A model generated the notes under the pieces. That model was not told the origin of the DNA. It made no database searches and saw only the letters and a list, made by a program, of their open reading frames with translations. A stretch of 64,000 nucleotides of DNA from Variovorax atrisoli 110B (GTDB lineage Bacteria > Pseudomonadota > Gammaproteobacteria > Burkholderiales > Burkholderiaceae_C), in assembly GCF_000382045.1 (NCBI RefSeq), contig NZ_KB907461.1:1-64000 (forward strand), read 5' to 3'. Of the stretch, positions 16,545 through 24,613 are shown in pieces (position 1 is the stretch's first letter; each line of letters begins with the position of its first letter). Position numbers and translations under genes: made by a program.

Positions 16545-17308
16545 CCCCCCGGCTGCAAACCCGCAACCTGTGCCACTCCTTCGGCGGCCTGGCCGTCACG
16601 CAGAACGTCACGCTGTCGCTCCCGCAGGGCGCCCGCACGGCGCTGATCGGGCCGAACGGCGCCGGCAAGACCACGCTGGTCAACCTGCTCAGCGGAGCGA
16701 TCCGCCCGAAGTCCGGCGACATCCAGCTCGACGGCCGCTCGATCGTGCAGCTGCCGCAGTACGCACGCGTGCGCAGCGGCATCGTCCGCACGTTCCAGAT
16801 CAGCCGGCTGTTCAAGGACCTGACCGTGGCGGAAAACGTCAAGGTCGCGGTGCTCCAGCGACTGCGCGCCTCCATGCAGTGGTGGCCTTCGCCGGCGCGT
16901 TCGGCACGCGTTCACGACGAGGTCCACGAGACGCTCGGCATGCTGGGCCTGAACCCCTTTGCGGACCGGGTGGTGGGGCGGCTCGCGCTCGGCGAGCAGC
17001 GGCTTGCGGAAATCGCACTCGCGCTCGCCATGAAACCCGAGGTGCTGCTGCTGGACGAGCCCGGCGCGGGCGTGCCGCAGGGCGAAGGCGGCCGCATCAT
17101 GAGCGCCATCGAGCGCCTTCCGAAGGACCTGTCGGTGCTGCTCATCGAGCACGACATGGACCTGGTGTTTCGCTTCGCCTCGCACATCATCGTCCTGGTT
17201 GCCGGCGCGGTGATGGTGGAGGGGTCGCCGCAGGAAGTCGCGGCCAACGAACAAGTCAAGCAAATCTACTTCGGACGAGACGGCCACCATGCCCAGCACT
17301 CCCATTGA
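16541..17308 (+). CDS. ABC transporter ATPase (LivG type)
   Basis: The product has 255 residues. Walker A is GPNGAGKT near residue 38 and Walker B is VLLLDEPGAG. The signature loop reads LALGEQR in place of the common LSGGQ, a variation seen among LivG-type ATPases. The H-loop is LLIEHDMDLVF. It should drive uptake through the two permeases. It overlaps the second ATPase gene by 20 bases. Confidence 0.88.
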   Translation: MTPRLQTRNLCHSFGGLAVTQNVTLSLPQGARTALIGPNGAGKTTLVNLLSGAIRPKSGDIQLDGRSIVQLPQYARVRSGIVRTFQISRLFKDLTVAENVKVAVLQRLRASMQWWPSPARSARVHDEVHETLGMLGLNPFADRVVGRLALGEQRLAEIALALAMKPEVLLLDEPGAGVPQGEGGRIMSAIERLPKDLSVLLIEHDMDLVFRFASHIIVLVAGAVMVEGSPQEVAANEQVKQIYFGRDGHHAQHSH

Positions 17309-18011
17309 ACTTCGGTTCGACGACGTCACGACCGGCTACGCCGGCGTGCCCGTGGTCGAGCATCTGAGCTTCAGCGTGCGCGAAGGCGAGCGCCTGGGGC
17401 TGATCGGGCGCAACGGCGCCGGCAAGACGACGACGCTCGCAACCGCGACGGGCCTGGCCGACCTGATGAAGGGGCGCGTCCATTTCGGCGGCAAGGACAT
17501 CAGCGGCGCCACCACCTTCGCCCGCGCCCGCGCCGGCTTGGGCTACGTGCCGCAGAGCCGGGACATCTTCCCTTCGCTCACGGTGGAGGAGAACCTGCTG
17601 TCGGGCCTGCAGGGGCGCTCGGCCGGCGCGGCGCTTCCCGCGGTCTATGAGTTGTTCCCGCGGTTGAAAGAGCGGCGGCGCAACGGCGGCACCCAGTTGT
17701 CGGGCGGAGAGCAGCAGATGCTGTCTGTGGCGCGGGCGCTTGTCGGGCAGCCGCGCATCCTGCTGCTCGACGAGCCGCTGGAGGGTCTGGCCCCGATGGT
17801 GCGCGAGGAGCTGATGGACGCCATCGTCCGCATGAGCGACAGGCTCGGGGTCGGATGCATCCTCGTGGAACAGCACGTGGACGTCGTTCTCGACTTCTCG
17901 ACGAATGTCATCGTGCTGGAGCGCGGCGTCGCCGCCTATGCCGGCTCGGCAGCCGCGCTGCGCGAGGACGAGGAACTCCTGAACCGCACCATCGGAATCC
18001 AGAAGTGCTGA
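17289..18011 (+). CDS. ABC transporter ATPase (LivF type)
   Basis: The product has 240 residues. Walker A is GRNGAGKT near residue 40, the Q-loop region is GLGYVPQSRDIFPSLTVEENL, the signature is LSGGEQQ, Walker B is ILLLDEPLEG and the H-loop is LVEQHVD. It is the last gene of the five-gene transporter set. Its start lies inside the end of the preceding ATPase gene, which implies coupled translation. Confidence 0.88.
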   Translation: MPSTPIELRFDDVTTGYAGVPVVEHLSFSVREGERLGLIGRNGAGKTTTLATATGLADLMKGRVHFGGKDISGATTFARARAGLGYVPQSRDIFPSLTVEENLLSGLQGRSAGAALPAVYELFPRLKERRRNGGTQLSGGEQQMLSVARALVGQPRILLLDEPLEGLAPMVREELMDAIVRMSDRLGVGCILVEQHVDVVLDFSTNVIVLERGVAAYAGSAAALREDEELLNRTIGIQKC

Positions 18012-18126
18012 GGCCGATGCCTGCTGCGCGATCGTTATCGCTATCCCGGTCGTGGTTGCGCATGCCGTCACCGGTTCGCGCTTTCATCGGCAGCGGCAGC
18101 TGAATGCGGCACGGCTGAGATCCGCC

Positions 18127-18999
18127 ATGCAGAACCTTCGTGTTTTCCTGAGTCCGCTGCGGGCTTTCGATGCGGTGTACCGGGCCAAGGGCGTCTCGCG
18201 GGCAGCTCAGCTGCTTCACGTCACGCCCGGGGCCGTGAGTCAGCAGATCAAGCAGCTCGAGGCCGGCCTGGGCGTGCAGCTGTTCCAGCGGTCCGGCCGC
18301 GAGATCGGGTTCACGGCGGTGGGCGAAAGGCTCGCCCACCGCGTCTGCGATGCCTTCGACCGCCTGCAGGACGCGCTCGGCGACCTGGACGAGCATCGGA
18401 GCGAAAGAAGGCTGCGCCTCAAGGTGACGCCGAGCCTGGCCATCCGCTGGCTCGTTCCTCGGCTGCATGGCTTCTACGCGGAGCATCCCGACATCGCACT
18501 GGAGATCGCAACGATCGCCATGGCCGACGACATGCGGCTCGAAGGCGCGGATTGCGCCATCCGCCATGGCATGGGCGAGTGGGCCGACGTCGAGCTGGAC
18601 CACCTCTTCGACGACGAGTTCGTCCCGGTCTGCGCACCGGGCCAGGCAGGGCAGTTGCAGACACCTCGCGACCTGCTGCAGGCCAACCTGCTGCACTCCA
18701 TGATGCGGCCACAAGCCTGGCCGCTCTGGTTCGGTTCCGCCGGCCTCGCGGATCCCGCCCGCTCGCGCGGCATCACGCTGGCGAATGCCGCACTGTGCTA
18801 TCAGGCCGCGGCGGATGGCCTGGGCATCGCGATGGCCCAGCGTGCCTACGTGGAAGACGACCTGCGCACCGGACGCCTCGTGGTCGCCGTCGACCACAGG
18901 GCTCGGACGGAGCTCGGCTACTACCTCGTCTGCGACCCGATGAAGGCGGCCACCGCCCCGGTGCGGCTGTTCAGGGAGTGGATCCGGTCGGTCCGCTAG
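18127..18999 (+). CDS. LysR-family regulator (GcvA-like)
   Basis: The product has 290 residues. The winged helix-turn-helix is at residues 5-65 (LSPLRAFDAVYRAKGVSRAAQLLHVTPGAVSQQIKQLE), followed by a GcvA-type effector domain. I start at ATG 18127, which gives the usual short lead into the helix-turn-helix; an upstream in-frame ATG at 18052 would add 25 residues without family support. It follows the pic transporter in the same direction after 115 bases and is convergent with a Bug receptor gene. Whether it regulates the transporter or the CoA operon is not visible. Confidence 0.85.
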   Translation: MQNLRVFLSPLRAFDAVYRAKGVSRAAQLLHVTPGAVSQQIKQLEAGLGVQLFQRSGREIGFTAVGERLAHRVCDAFDRLQDALGDLDEHRSERRLRLKVTPSLAIRWLVPRLHGFYAEHPDIALEIATIAMADDMRLEGADCAIRHGMGEWADVELDHLFDDEFVPVCAPGQAGQLQTPRDLLQANLLHSMMRPQAWPLWFGSAGLADPARSRGITLANAALCYQAAADGLGIAMAQRAYVEDDLRTGRLVVAVDHRARTELGYYLVCDPMKAATAPVRLFREWIRSVR

Positions 19000-19018
19000 G
19001 CGCCTCCAAGGGGGCCTG

Positions 19019-20002
19019 CTAGTCGGCCTTGAACCCCGAGGCCTTGGCCACGGGCTCCCAGAATGCGCGCATCTCTGCGAAACTGGCGCGTGCATCGGTG
19101 GGTGAGCTTCCCGTGCTCACGAAACCGAGCGTGCCGACCTTCTTCGCGAACTGCTCGGTCGCAACGGCCTTTCGCACGGCATCGCTCCATTCGGCGACGA
19201 CGGGGGCCGACGTGCCCGGTGCCAGGCAGATGGCCAGCACGCCGACTGTGGTGAGCTCCTTGCGGCCGAGCTCGGCGAAGGTCGGCACGTTCGGCAGGAG
19301 CGCGGATCGTTGGGCCGAGGTGACGGCAAGCACGCGCAGCTTGCCGGCATCGTGGTGCTGCGCGAAGTCGCCGACAGTGGAAGTGCCCGCCGCGATGTTG
19401 GCGCCGGCAAGGTTCACGATCATCGGGGCTGCGCCCTGGAAAGGAACGTCCTGCAGCGGCGTTCCGATGATCTTGCCGATCTGCAGCCCCAGGAAATGCG
19501 TGGGCCCGCCCGACGCCGCATGGCCGAAGTTGGCGCTCTGGGGATGCGCGCGCACCCACTGGGCGTATTCGCCGAAGGTCTTGACCGGCGAGGAGGAGGG
19601 CACGGCGAGAGCCATCGCGAACTCGACCACAGTCGACACCGGAAGGATGTCGCGCTGCGGGTCGTAGTGGAGCTTGTTGAAGACGAAGGGGTAGATCGAC
19701 GTGAGGAAGTCGGGGCACAGCATGGCCACGCTGCCGTCGGCCGGTGCGGCGCGCATCGCGTCGATCGCGATCCTTCCGCCGGCGCCCGGCTTGTTCCCCA
19801 CCACGACCGAGCGGTGGAGCGGGTCGTGCAGCTGGTCCGCGAGCGCACGCGTCACCACGTCGAGGGTGCCGCCTGGCGAGAAGCCCACGAGGATCCTGAC
19901 CGGTGGCCGGCTGGCTTGCTGGGCGATGGCCGGCGGTGCGCCGACGAAGGCGGTGATGGCGAGTGCGAGGCTGCATCGCCAGGAAGCAGACGGTGTCTTC
20001 AC
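19019..20002 (-). CDS. Bug/TctC-type periplasmic binding protein (tripartite tricarboxylate receptor family)
   Basis: The product has 327 residues. A signal peptide ends near AIAQQ at about residue 28, and the mature protein opens with PVRILVGFSPGGTLDVVTRALADQL, the Bug-family ligand loop. Such receptors bind organic acids in the periplasm. No TctA or TctB membrane partner is encoded in the window. It is the last gene of the minus-strand CoA operon, 109 bases after the enoyl-CoA hydratase, with a strong hairpin between. It probably collects the acid that the operon degrades (inference). Confidence 0.88.
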   Translation of the reverse strand: MKTPSASWRCSLALAITAFVGAPPAIAQQASRPPVRILVGFSPGGTLDVVTRALADQLHDPLHRSVVVGNKPGAGGRIAIDAMRAAPADGSVAMLCPDFLTSIYPFVFNKLHYDPQRDILPVSTVVEFAMALAVPSSSPVKTFGEYAQWVRAHPQSANFGHAASGGPTHFLGLQIGKIIGTPLQDVPFQGAAPMIVNLAGANIAAGTSTVGDFAQHHDAGKLRVLAVTSAQRSALLPNVPTFAELGRKELTTVGVLAICLAPGTSAPVVAEWSDAVRKAVATEQFAKKVGTLGFVSTGSSPTDARASFAEMRAFWEPVAKASGFKAD

Positions 20003-20063
20003 GGGAGGCTCCAGAAGAAAGGTCGGATCGGGTGCCCGAACGCAGGAAGGGCGGGGCGGGTGA

Positions 20064-20103
20064 ACCGGAGGCGGCGTCTTCGTCGACGCCGTCGTCCTCC
20101 GGT
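20064..20103. terminator. strong intercistronic hairpin
   Basis: ACCGGAGG (20064-20071) pairs with CCTCCGGT (20096-20103). Inside, GGCGTC (20073-20078) pairs with GACGCC (20085-20090) around a six-base loop. It sits just past the stop of the enoyl-CoA hydratase gene. No T-run follows on either strand, so it may stabilise or partly terminate the upstream mRNA and need not be a classic terminator. Confidence 0.5.
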
Positions 20104-20111
20104 CGAGGAAC

Positions 20112-20888
20112 TCAGCGGCCTCGGAACACCGGGGGGCGCTTCTCGGCGAAGGCGCGGCGCCCCTCCAGCCGGTCCTCGCTGTCCCTGAGCAGCCCGAAGG
20201 CCTGGCGTTCCAGCGCGAGCCCGCCGGCCAGCGGCAGTTCGCGCCCGTTCATCGCGAGGCGCTTGGCGGCCGTCATCGCGAGCGGGGCATTGGCGGCCAT
20301 CCTGCGCGCGAGCCCGATGGCCGTTTCCTGCAACGCCGAAAGCGGCACCACCCTGCTGACCAGACCGATGCGCAGCGCCTCGGCGGCGTCGATGCGTTCA
20401 CCCGTCAGCAGCATCCACATGGCATCGGACTGGCCTACCGCGCGGATCAGGCGCTGCGTGCCGCCCGCGCCCGGAATGCTGCCGACGCGCACCTCCGGCA
20501 GGCCGAACTGGGCGTTGTCCGAACAGATGCGGATGTCCGCGAGCAGGGCCAGCTCGAGTCCGCCGCCGAGGGCATAACCGTTGATCGCCGCGACGACGGG
20601 CTTGTCGGTGTGCAGCGTGCCGAAGTTGAAGTGCCGGTTGCCGCCGCGAAAGACTTCACGCGCGACGCCATCGCCCGACGGCATCGTCTTCTTGAGGTCC
20701 GCCCCCGTGCAGAAGGCACGCTCGCCTGCACCGGTGAGGACGAGCACGCGCACGTCCTCGTCGTTGCAGACCCGGTCCCAGATGCCGAGCAGCTGCTCGT
20801 TGGACTCCGGGTCGATGGAGTTCATGGCCTCGGGCCGATTCAGGGTGACGATGGCGACGCCATCCTGGACTGTGTAGACGATGGGCAT
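20112..20888 (-). CDS. enoyl-CoA hydratase/isomerase family protein
   Basis: The product has 258 residues and a crotonase fold. Oxyanion-hole stretches are ERAFCTGADLKK near residue 60 and NGYALGGGLELALLADIRI near 105. Both hydratase glutamates appear to be present, one in GGGLEL and one in GLPEVRVGSIPGAGG. It should hydrate an enoyl-CoA in the cytoplasm. I start at ATG 20888, which gives the normal family length. It stands between the CoA-transferase and the Bug receptor gene. Confidence 0.88.
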   Translation of the reverse strand: MPIVYTVQDGVAIVTLNRPEAMNSIDPESNEQLLGIWDRVCNDEDVRVLVLTGAGERAFCTGADLKKTMPSGDGVAREVFRGGNRHFNFGTLHTDKPVVAAINGYALGGGLELALLADIRICSDNAQFGLPEVRVGSIPGAGGTQRLIRAVGQSDAMWMLLTGERIDAAEALRIGLVSRVVPLSALQETAIGLARRMAANAPLAMTAAKRLAMNGRELPLAGGLALERQAFGLLRDSEDRLEGRRAFAEKRPPVFRGR

Positions 20889-20901
20889 GGTTTTCCGTTC
20901 T

Positions 20902-22092
20902 TCAGGTCTGGGAAGGGCTGGCCGCGGCCACCGAGTCGATGGCGCCGGCTGGCATGCCCAGCGCGGCCAGCACCTCGCGGGTGTGCTCGCCGAGCGTGGG
21001 CGCGGCGCGGCGCGCACGCGGCCGCTCGCCCACCGCGCCGAGCACGCTGCGCGCCAGCGTCAAGGTGCCGGCGACGGGGTGCTGCACGCTTTCCGCGAGC
21101 GCCGCCTCGACGAAGGGGGCCGACTGCGCCACCTCGGCATAGTCGTTGATGGGGCCGCAGATGATGTCCACCGCCGTGAACTTCTCCAGCCAGAAGGCGC
21201 GCGGTTGCGCGAGCATGCGGGCTTCCAACTCGCGCAGCAGCGTTTGGCGGTGCTGCAGCCTGCTCTTGTTCTCGGCGAAGCGCGGATCGCCGGCGAGTTC
21301 CGGTGCACCGATGGCGGCACACAGTGCCTGCCATCTGGCAGGGTGATAGGCCGCGACCATGATCCAGCCGTCGGCGCAGCGCAGGGCCTCGTTGGGCGTC
21401 GAGTACGGCGCCGCGTTACCTTGCGGTCCGGGCACTATGCCGTCGGCGAAGTAGGACGCGAAACTCACGTGCTGGAGCGCGATGGCGCTGGCGAACATGC
21501 TGGCCTCGACATGCTGGCCAAGGCCTGTGCGTTGCCGCTCCTGAAGGGCGGCCAGCACCGAGATGGCCGCCAGCGAGCCAGTGACCAGGTCGACGACCGG
21601 CACCGGCACCTTGCAGGGGTTTCCATCGGGCGCCCCGGTGACGCTCATCAGGCCGCTCACGGCCTGCAGCACGCCGTCCACGCCGGGCAGATCCTTGCTG
21701 GCGCCGTGCTGGCCGTATGCCGAGACCGAGCAGTAGACGAGCCGCGGATTGCTCGCGGACACCGAGGCGTAGTCGAGCCCGAACCGCGCCATCACGCCGG
21801 GACGGAAGCTCTCGACCAGCACATCGGCCTGCGCGATCAGTTCCTGTGCGGCCCGCCGGTGCGACGGCTGCTTCAGGTCGAGCACGATGCCGCGCTTGTT
21901 GCGGTTCAGCGCCAGGAAGGCGACGCCCTCGCCATTGACCCATGGCGACAGGGCCCGCGAGAGATCACCCGTGGGCGTCTCGACCTTCACCACGTCGGCG
22001 CCGAGGTCGGCCAGGCACAACGTGCAGGTCGGCCCGGCCATCACCTGCGTGAAGTCGATCACTTTCAATCCGGTCAATGCATTCGCGAGCAT
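20902..22092 (-). CDS. CaiB/BaiF family CoA-transferase
   Basis: The product has 396 residues and is a family III CoA-transferase. The opening LTGLKVIDFTQVMAGPTCT and LADLGADVVKVE are typical, as are LNRNKRGIVLDLK and VESFRPG. The likely catalytic aspartate is in DLPGVDGVLQA near residue 168. It moves CoA between an acyl-CoA donor and a free acid, so it probably activates the operon's acid substrate. Start ATG 22092 gives the normal N-terminus. The next gene downstream is the enoyl-CoA hydratase. Confidence 0.88.
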   Translation of the reverse strand: MLANALTGLKVIDFTQVMAGPTCTLCLADLGADVVKVETPTGDLSRALSPWVNGEGVAFLALNRNKRGIVLDLKQPSHRRAAQELIAQADVLVESFRPGVMARFGLDYASVSASNPRLVYCSVSAYGQHGASKDLPGVDGVLQAVSGLMSVTGAPDGNPCKVPVPVVDLVTGSLAAISVLAALQERQRTGLGQHVEASMFASAIALQHVSFASYFADGIVPGPQGNAAPYSTPNEALRCADGWIMVAAYHPARWQALCAAIGAPELAGDPRFAENKSRLQHRQTLLRELEARMLAQPRAFWLEKFTAVDIICGPINDYAEVAQSAPFVEAALAESVQHPVAGTLTLARSVLGAVGERPRARRAAPTLGEHTREVLAALGMPAGAIDSVAAASPSQT

Positions 22093-22135
22093 GCGATCTT
22101 CAGCCTTGTTCGATTTCTGTCGGCGCGATCCGGCT

Positions 22136-22927
22136 CTATACCGACGGGCTGCCGAGACTGCGGCCGCCGCAGACGTACAGGAGCTGGCCGGTGACGTAGC
22201 TCGCGCCGGGTTCCGCGAAGAACCGTACGGCGCGGGCGATGTCCTGCGGCTGGCCGATCCGCTCCATCGGCACGGTCTTGTGGAGGCTCTGGCGCACTTC
22301 TTCGGTGAGCGTCGCGAACAGCGGCGTCTCCACGATGCCCGGCGCGACGGCGTTGACGGTGATGCCCTTGCGCGCATATTCGAGCGCCAGCGAGCGGGTC
22401 AGGCTCACCACTGCGCCCTTGGACGCCGAGTAGGCGGCTTGGCCGCGGTTGCCCAGCCATGCGCGAGAGCCGATGTTGATGATGCGCCCGAAGCGGTTCT
22501 GCGCCATGTGCGCCAGGACCGCCTTGGCGCAGATGAACTGCGAAGTCAGGTTGATCTCGATGACGCGGCTCCAGAACGCGAGATCCATCTTGGAGACCAG
22601 CTTGTCGCCGCCGATGCCTGCGTTGTTGACCAGGATGTCGATGCGTTCGTGCGATGCCAGCAGCCGGGCCACCGCCGCCTCCACCTGGTTCACGGAGCTG
22701 ACGTCGACCTTGAAGGTGGTCACGTCGGCACCTTCGCTCGACAACGTCCGCTCGGCTTCGTTCAGCGCGGCGTCGTCGAAGTCCCACAGCGCGATGCGGC
22801 AGCCCCCCTGTGCAAGCTCGCGGGCGATGCCCAGGCCGATGCCCTTGGCGCCGCCGGTCACGACGGCGACGAGGCCCTGCAGCGAGGCGGGCGCGATGGT
22901 GTTTGTTTGGTTCATGGGGAGTGCCAT
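22136..22927 (-). CDS. SDR-family NAD(P)-dependent oxidoreductase
   Basis: The product has 263 residues and is a classical short-chain dehydrogenase. The cofactor loop is TGGAKGIG near residue 22, the structural NNAGIGG near 100, and the catalytic YSASK near 165. In this operon it may oxidise a 3-hydroxyacyl-CoA (inference). The ATG at 22927 overlaps the thiolase stop as TGATG; a second ATG at 22915 would remove four residues. The two genes are therefore probably coupled. Confidence 0.85.
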   Translation of the reverse strand: MALPMNQTNTIAPASLQGLVAVVTGGAKGIGLGIARELAQGGCRIALWDFDDAALNEAERTLSSEGADVTTFKVDVSSVNQVEAAVARLLASHERIDILVNNAGIGGDKLVSKMDLAFWSRVIEINLTSQFICAKAVLAHMAQNRFGRIINIGSRAWLGNRGQAAYSASKGAVVSLTRSLALEYARKGITVNAVAPGIVETPLFATLTEEVRQSLHKTVPMERIGQPQDIARAVRFFAEPGASYVTGQLLYVCGGRSLGSPSV

Positions 22928-24063
22928 CAGAGCGAAAGAATGTTGATCGAGCAGGCGGCGTGATCGACGCCCCAGATGCCGCCGCCCGTGACCTGCGTGA
23001 GGCCGATGCGCGCGCCCTGCACCTGCCGCGCGCTGGCACGGCCTTGCAGCTGTTCGCAGACCTCCACGACCTGCGCGACGCCGGTCGCACCCGGCGGGTG
23101 ACCCTTGGCGATCAGTCCGCCGCTCGGGTTGACCGGCACGCGGCCACCCAGGGCGGTCGCGCCGCTTTGCAGCAGGCTCGCCGCATCGCCGCGCTTGCAG
23201 AGGCCGAGGGCTTCGTAATAGAGCAGCTCGGAAATGGTGAACGCGTCGTGCACCTCCAGCAGGCTGAGGTCCTCGGGCCCGATGCCGGCCTGCTCATAGG
23301 CCAGCCGGGCGGCACGCGCGGTGATCTCGGCCTCGGTCATGTCGACCGGCGCGGTCTCGAACAAGCCCGACTGCACCACGGACGCCAGCACACGCACAGG
23401 CTTGGCGGCGCCCCTGGAAGGCTTGGTGCTGAGCACGAGGGCCGCGGCCCCGTCCACCACGGCGGGGCAGCACTGCAGCAGCGTGAGCGGCTCGGCCACC
23501 GGGCGCGACGCCAGCACCTCCTCGCGGCTCGCCAGCTTGGCGAACTTGGCGATCGGGTTCAAGGCCCCGTGCTTGCGGTTCTTGACGGAGATGTCTGCCA
23601 GCGTCTCCAGCGCGAGGCCGTGATCGTGCATGTAGCGCCTGGCACGCATCGCGTACAGCGCGGGCATGATCATGCCGCGCCTGTTGTTCCAGTCCTTCTG
23701 GCTGAGCTGCAGCGGGCCGCCGCCGAGGCTGCTCAGGTGGTCCATGCCGAACACCACCACGGTGTCGTACTGGCCGACCTTGAGCGCCTGCAGCGCGAGA
23801 TTCAGCGCGGTGGCTCCGCTGGAGCAGGCGTTGTCCACGTTGTAGACCGCGCCGCCGCCGGCATGCAGTTCACGCAACGCGCGCTGTCCGGGCAGCATGG
23901 CACCGAGCGCGTTGCCGCAGTAGAACGCCTGCACCTCGCCGAGCTGCGTGCCGGCATCGGCGAGCGCGTCGAGGATGGCGGCCTGGGCCATCGACTCTTC
24001 GGTCAATTCGGGGAAGCGGCCGAAGTCGGTGATGCCGACGCCGGTGATCAGTGGTTGCTTCAT
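22927..24063 (-). CDS. thiolase family protein (SCP-x/acetyl-CoA acetyltransferase type)
   Basis: The product has 378 residues. The nucleophilic Cys80 is in VDNACSSGATAL. A histidine in EVHDAFTISE and another in GGLIAKGHPPGATG complete the active site. The tail lacks the C-terminal cysteine motif of biosynthetic thiolases, as is usual in the SCP-x-like group, which often works with an OB-fold partner protein. Such a partner is encoded seven bases upstream. It should cleave a 3-ketoacyl-CoA or related ester. Confidence 0.86.
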   Translation of the reverse strand: MKQPLITGVGITDFGRFPELTEESMAQAAILDALADAGTQLGEVQAFYCGNALGAMLPGQRALRELHAGGGAVYNVDNACSSGATALNLALQALKVGQYDTVVVFGMDHLSSLGGGPLQLSQKDWNNRRGMIMPALYAMRARRYMHDHGLALETLADISVKNRKHGALNPIAKFAKLASREEVLASRPVAEPLTLLQCCPAVVDGAAALVLSTKPSRGAAKPVRVLASVVQSGLFETAPVDMTEAEITARAARLAYEQAGIGPEDLSLLEVHDAFTISELLYYEALGLCKRGDAASLLQSGATALGGRVPVNPSGGLIAKGHPPGATGVAQVVEVCEQLQGRASARQVQGARIGLTQVTGGGIWGVDHAACSINILSL

Positions 24064-24069
24064 GGTGCA

Positions 24070-24426
24070 TCACTCCTGGAATGCATAGTCAGGCGTGCCG
24101 TCCGGCAACGCGAAGGACACCACCCGCAGGCGGGCACCGATGGCTGGCGGCTGGTCGCCGTACAGCAGCCGGCCGAACGCACGCACGCCGGTATCGAAGT
24201 CGACCATGGCAAGGCCGTAGGGCTGCTTGTCCTTGCCGGGGTGGACGATCGTGAAGCTGTAGAGAGAGCCGATGGGCCCGAGCTCGATGTCTTCGACCGT
24301 CTGGTCGTCGTGGGTGAATTCGATGGGCGGGAACTGGGCCGGCTGGCCGGCCACGCGGGTCGCGACGAGCACCATGCCGCCGGGGGTTTTACGGAAGGGG
24401 GATTCCGTTCGCTTGATGATCTTCAA
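24070..24426 (-). CDS. OB-fold (DUF35-type) partner protein of the thiolase
   Basis: The product has 118 residues. It matches the OB-fold half of DUF35/ChsH2-like proteins: FTHDDQTVEDIELGPIGSLYSFTIVHPG, then GLAMVDFDTGVRAFGRLL. The N-terminal zinc-ribbon cysteines of longer members are absent. In related systems such proteins dimerise with SCP-x thiolases or hydratases and help bind acyl-CoA. It is the first gene of the minus-strand CoA operon and faces the PrpF gene. Confidence 0.75.
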   Translation of the reverse strand: MKIIKRTESPFRKTPGGMVLVATRVAGQPAQFPPIEFTHDDQTVEDIELGPIGSLYSFTIVHPGKDKQPYGLAMVDFDTGVRAFGRLLYGDQPPAIGARLRVVSFALPDGTPDYAFQE

Positions 24427-24613
24427 AGGTGTCTCCTGTTCGTGTGGAGCTCGCCACAGCGAAGGAAAGTATCGAGATCCAGGCCCCCGCGGTCATTGGA
24501 TTTCTGCTGGGCATTCTTTAGCGCAGCTGAACGATTCGACACATGCAGCCCAGCTAAACAATGGCCAGCAGAACTGAAAGGACAGCGGCTGGCGCGATCT
24601 GCATACTGAGCCG
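24427..24613. promoter_or_regulatory. divergent promoter region with a 9-base inverted repeat
   Basis: TTCTGCTGG at 24502-24510 is repeated in inverse orientation as CCAGCAGAA at 24565-24573. The region separates the CoA operon from the prpF-SDR pair. The two half-sites, 54 bases apart, could let one regulator control both promoters. The AraC gene at 26574 and the LysR gene at 18127 are the nearest candidate regulators. Confidence 0.4.
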
